The notes beneath the pieces are model-generated. The model saw nothing but the letters and a program-made list of their open reading frames with translations, was not told the DNA's origin and ran no database searches. Of a stretch of 64,000 bases of DNA, positions 61,567 to 64,000 are shown in pieces. Numbering within the stretch: the first letter of the stretch is position 1; each line of letters starts with the position of its first letter. Origin of the DNA: CALDTK01 sp963837005. GTDB taxonomy: Bacteria; Bacteroidota; Bacteroidia; Chitinophagales; Saprospiraceae. The stretch is from assembly GCA_963837005.1 (NCBI GenBank), contig CAWIMC010000001.1:1116001-1180000 (forward strand), read 5' to 3'. The translations under genes were made by a program, and so were the position numbers.

Positions 61567-63038
61567 TACGGCGTCGAAGTAACGACGGCAACCCCGGATG
61601 TCGACTCCGCAGAGAACAGGACTTTGTCTGGATTGAGCAAGCCGCGGGGGTCGAAAGCTTCCTTGATTGCCGCTTGTAGGCGCTGTTGTGCCTCACCGAA
61701 GACGATATCGAGGTAGTTGCGCTGCACGAGCCCGATGCCGTGTTCGCCGCTGATTGTCCCGCCCAGCTCCCGCACCACCGTGAACAGTTCCCGGATCGCG
61801 ACCGGCAAGCGCGTATGCCACTCCTCGTCGGAGAGCACACCCTTGAGAATATTGACGTGCAGGTTGCCGTCTCCAGCGTGGCCGTAGCAAACCGATGTAA
61901 ACCCATACCGCCCGCCGATCTCTTTTACCTTGGCGAGCAGCACCGGCAGTTCGGCGCGGGGCACTACGGTGTCCTCCTCCTTGTATGCTGAACTCAGCTT
62001 GACCGCCTGCCCGACGTTGCGCCGTAGGTTCCAGAGTTCCCGTTTCTGGGCTTCGTTATCGGCAAACAGCACCTCGCCCGCGCCATGCCGTTCGAGCACT
62101 TCGGTGATCGTGGCGCAGTCTTCGTAGAGCGGCTCGAGACGGTTGCCGTCTACCTCGATGAGCAACTGCGCGGCCGTGTCCTCGTCGAAGGCAAGGATCT
62201 TTTCGACGCCCGTGTAGGCGGCGGCCAGTTCCACGGCCGAACGTTCCATGAATTCGAGCGCACTCGGCAGTACACCGGCGCGGAAGATATCGGCCACGGC
62301 TGCACAGGCATCTTCGGCCCGCGCGAAGGGGACGAGCAACAGCAGGTCGGCACTCGGTTTTGGCAATAGCCGCAACACAATCTCCGTGACGATACCGAGG
62401 GTACCCTCGCTGCCTACCATGAGCTGGGTGAGGTTGTACCCTGTGCTATTCTTGAGCGTGTCGGACCCGGTCCAGATCGTCTCGCCGGTCATCAACACGA
62501 CCTCTAGGTTGAGTACATAGTCTTTCACGACGCCGTACTTTACGGCCCGCGGCCCGCCGGCATTCGTGTTGACGTTGCCGCCTATCGTACACCAGCCTCG
62601 GCTCGCCGGATCTACTGGGTAGAACAGGCCCCGCTCCGCGACGGCGTTCTGAAGCGTTTCGGTGATCACTCCGGGCTGCACGCGCACCTGATGGTTGCGC
62701 TCATCGATGTCGATGATGCGATCCATGCGAGCGGTGCTCAGTACCAGGCCGCCCCGCGTAGGCAGACATCCACCCGCCAGACCGCTCCCTGCACCACGGG
62801 TCGTGATCGGTACATTATACTCGCTACAAAGCTTGACGACCTCCGCTACCTGCTGCGTCGTAGTCGGCAGTACGACCACTTGCGGTAGGTATACGAGGTC
62901 TTCGGTGTGATCGCTGGCGTAGGTTTCGAGGTCGGCTTTCGCCAAAACGACCTGGCGTGCGTCCAGGGCTTCGTAGAGCGCAGTGACGAAGGCAGCGGGA
63001 AGTCCTGGCGCTGAAAAGGTAGCGAGTGGCGATGTCAT
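61566..63038 (-). CDS. FAD-linked oxidase, glycolate/lactate dehydrogenase (GlcD) type
   Basis: About 490 residues from ATG at 63038; GTG at 63053 is an alternative. FAD-binding domain: VVVLPTTTQQVAEVVKLCSE, ITTRGAGSGLAGGCLP, IGGNVNTNAGGPRAVKYGVV. C-terminal domain: YGHAGDGNLHVNI and the final SGEHGIGLVQRNYLD. It oxidises a 2-hydroxyacid such as glycolate or D-lactate with FAD. No GlcE/GlcF iron-sulfur subunits are next to it, so it may act alone or with distant partners. One exact hairpin (62934) is read as VLAKA. Confidence 0.9.
   Translation of the reverse strand: MTSPLATFSAPGLPAAFVTALYEALDARQVVLAKADLETYASDHTEDLVYLPQVVVLPTTTQQVAEVVKLCSEYNVPITTRGAGSGLAGGCLPTRGGLVLSTARMDRIIDIDERNHQVRVQPGVITETLQNAVAERGLFYPVDPASRGWCTIGGNVNTNAGGPRAVKYGVVKDYVLNLEVVLMTGETIWTGSDTLKNSTGYNLTQLMVGSEGTLGIVTEIVLRLLPKPSADLLLLVPFARAEDACAAVADIFRAGVLPSALEFMERSAVELAAAYTGVEKILAFDEDTAAQLLIEVDGNRLEPLYEDCATITEVLERHGAGEVLFADNEAQKRELWNLRRNVGQAVKLSSAYKEEDTVVPRAELPVLLAKVKEIGGRYGFTSVCYGHAGDGNLHVNILKGVLSDEEWHTRLPVAIRELFTVVRELGGTISGEHGIGLVQRNYLDIVFGEAQQRLQAAIKEAFDPRGLLNPDKVLFSAESTSGVAVVTSTP
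62934..62948 (-). repeat. GTTTT-GNRA mini-hairpin, exact core
   Basis: Sense in the GlcD-type gene, read VLAKA. Confidence 0.9.
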
Positions 63039-63122
63039 AAAGCGAGTGAGCACGGAGATTCGGCAAAGTACGGCTGCGAGGCCATCGCTTTCGCTAAAAC
63101 CAGGAGCTGCGCTTACCCGAAT

Positions 63123-64000
63123 TTAGAGCGGTGCCCTCAGCGCGGGACTGCGCAGGGCGATCGTATCTGTCAGGGTCGCCAAGAAGGCCTTGAGGTTGGC
63201 GCGCTCTGTAGCCGTCAACGAAAAACCCGTAATCTGCGGATCGCGCGTCGGGGAGTAGTGCCCACCGGAGGAGTAGTGGTCCAGTACGGCATCGATGTCG
63301 GCCAGTCGCCCGTCGTGCATGTAAGGGGCGGTAAGCATCACATTGCGTAGCGAGGGCGCTTTGAACCGCCCGTTGTCCAGCGCCACGTTGCCGGTGATGC
63401 GCCCGCGGCCCGGATCCTTAAAGTCTGCAATCGTCTCTGCGGACTGCAAGCCATTGTTGCTGAACCGATTGTCACCAAACAGCGGCGCGTTGTGGCAGTG
63501 CGCACATCCTGGATGGCTGATGTCCGGCTCTGTAAAGAAAAGGTTGCGCCCGTTTTCCTCGGCATCGCTGAAGAATCCGTCGAGGGCTTCTGTCACCCGG
63601 TCGAACTCACTCGTGCCGCTAATCAGCGAGCGTTCGAACTGTGCGATGGCCTTAGCGGCGAGATAGCGGTCGATCTCGGAAGCTTTCTCTACCCCGAAGG
63701 CGGCTCGGAAGCCCTTTTGATAGGCGGGGTTGCGACGTAGGCGATTCTCGATCTCGACCCACTCGGCTGCCAGTTCGATCTGGTCTTCCACCGGGTGTAG
63801 ACTCTGCTCCTCGAGGCTACCACTGCGCCCATCCCAGAAGAAGGTGTTTTGGAAGGCGACGTTGATGAGAGACATCGACGAGCGAGACGTCGTACGACCG
63901 TCGATGCCTTTGCTCAGCGCCAGCCCATCGGTGTACGCAAGCGCTGGATCATGGCAACTCGCGCACGAGAAAGTGCTGTCGCGCGAGAGGATCGGATCGA
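63123..64000 (-). CDS. Di-haem cytochrome-c peroxidase family protein (partial)
   Basis: The frame runs from the stop at 63123 to the window edge; the N-terminus and signal peptide lie outside. Two haem-binding CxxCH sites are visible: FSCASCHDPALAYTDG near the edge and HPGCAHCHNAPLFGDN. The order matches CcpA/MauG-type peroxidases. It acts in the periplasm, reducing hydrogen peroxide or oxidising a partner. LRNVMLTAPYMHDGRLADID and HPVEDQIEL are further family blocks. Confidence 0.9.
   Translation of the reverse strand, partial: DPILSRDSTFSCASCHDPALAYTDGLALSKGIDGRTTSRSSMSLINVAFQNTFFWDGRSGSLEEQSLHPVEDQIELAAEWVEIENRLRRNPAYQKGFRAAFGVEKASEIDRYLAAKAIAQFERSLISGTSEFDRVTEALDGFFSDAEENGRNLFFTEPDISHPGCAHCHNAPLFGDNRFSNNGLQSAETIADFKDPGRGRITGNVALDNGRFKAPSLRNVMLTAPYMHDGRLADIDAVLDHYSSGGHYSPTRDPQITGFSLTATERANLKAFLATLTDTIALRSPALRAPL

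Noticed and set aside
905..62948. The interspersed hairpin as a transcription terminator
   Set aside because: A 3-bp stem is too weak, and 31 of 33 well-formed copies lie inside genes in both orientations.
905..62948. The interspersed hairpin as a Chi-like or KOPS-like polar signal
   Set aside because: The strands are balanced (17 to 16) over 64 kb; polar signals are strongly biased. The conclusion is limited to this window.
905..62948. The interspersed hairpin as a CRISPR repeat
   Set aside because: Spacing is irregular, copies lie in genes, and no cas gene or regular array is present.

Overview
The window looks like a chromosomal segment of a high-GC member of the Bacteroidota, most likely a Saprospiria/Lewinella-type organism. 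The evidence is a PorP/SprF-family type IX secretion protein, two secreted proteins with C-terminal type IX sorting domains, a TonB-dependent receptor, an LptD-like protein of Bacteroidota type, a LuxC-type acyl-CoA reductase and a DUF6438 lipoprotein. The taxonomic call is inference; there is no rRNA gene in the window.

Layout. 1-2.6 kb: type IX-linked TPR protein, PorP/SprF protein and a family 9 glycosyltransferase (minus strand). 2.8-5.2 kb: translationally coupled ATP-grasp / aspartoacylase-like / PepSY genes. 5.3-9.1 kb: UMF1-type transporter, an NAD-binding protein and a beta-helix lipoprotein. 9.1-13.4 kb: three membrane-linked glycosyltransferases. 13.5-18.8 kb: a probable tocopherol-type (vitamin E-like) prenylquinol cluster with VTE2-like prenyltransferase, VTE4-like and VTE3-like methyltransferases, a DJ-1/PfpI protein, a two-cluster ferredoxin and a geranylgeranyl reductase. 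18.9 kb: tRNA-Val(CAC). 19.1-22.3 kb: secreted M4 metallopeptidase. 22.3-26.8 kb: valS, hicBA and lysA. 27.4-28.7 kb: an IS110-family insertion sequence. 28.9-31.9 kb: ECF sigma factor, small membrane protein, GNAT-like protein, lipoprotein. 32.1-37.6 kb: LptD-like protein, amidase with SPOR domain, MlaD-type protein (cell envelope). 38.3-41.1 kb: stress-type DUF2382 proteins, PAP2 phosphatase, ZIP transporter. 41.2-45.7 kb: TonB receptor plus secreted alpha/beta-hydrolase-like protein. 45.7-51.8 kb: acyl-CoA reductase, rluD, phosphodiesterase, quinone reductase-like enzyme, YyaL-type protein. 51.8-58.7 kb: an O-acetylated exopolysaccharide operon (response regulator, sugar-1-phosphate transferase, two GT2, SGNH, MBOAT, SGNH). 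59-64 kb: another GT2, acyltransferase, GlcD-type oxidase and a partial di-haem peroxidase.

The most striking signal is not a gene. A 15-base sequence, GTTTTGGCGAAAGCC, occurs 16 times exactly, and 17 more times in versions that keep GTTTT, a three-base-pair stem and a GNRA loop (GAAA, GCAA, GTAA or GGAA). Eleven of these 17 have a different stem that is still fully paired (GCC/GGC, GAC/GTC, GTC/GAC, CGC/GCG, GGT/ACC). The copies are on both strands (17 plus, 16 minus), mostly inside conserved genes, in several reading frames and in both orientations to transcription. This suggests selection for a mini-hairpin in DNA or RNA, comparable in density to DNA uptake sequences or HIP1, but I know of no description of it.

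A second pattern is that five conserved genes (ubiA-like, valS, lysA, rluD, a GNAT-like gene) contain eight frameshifts in total. Such genes are unlikely to be dead together, so sequencing or assembly error is the first explanation to test. All counts were made by eye.
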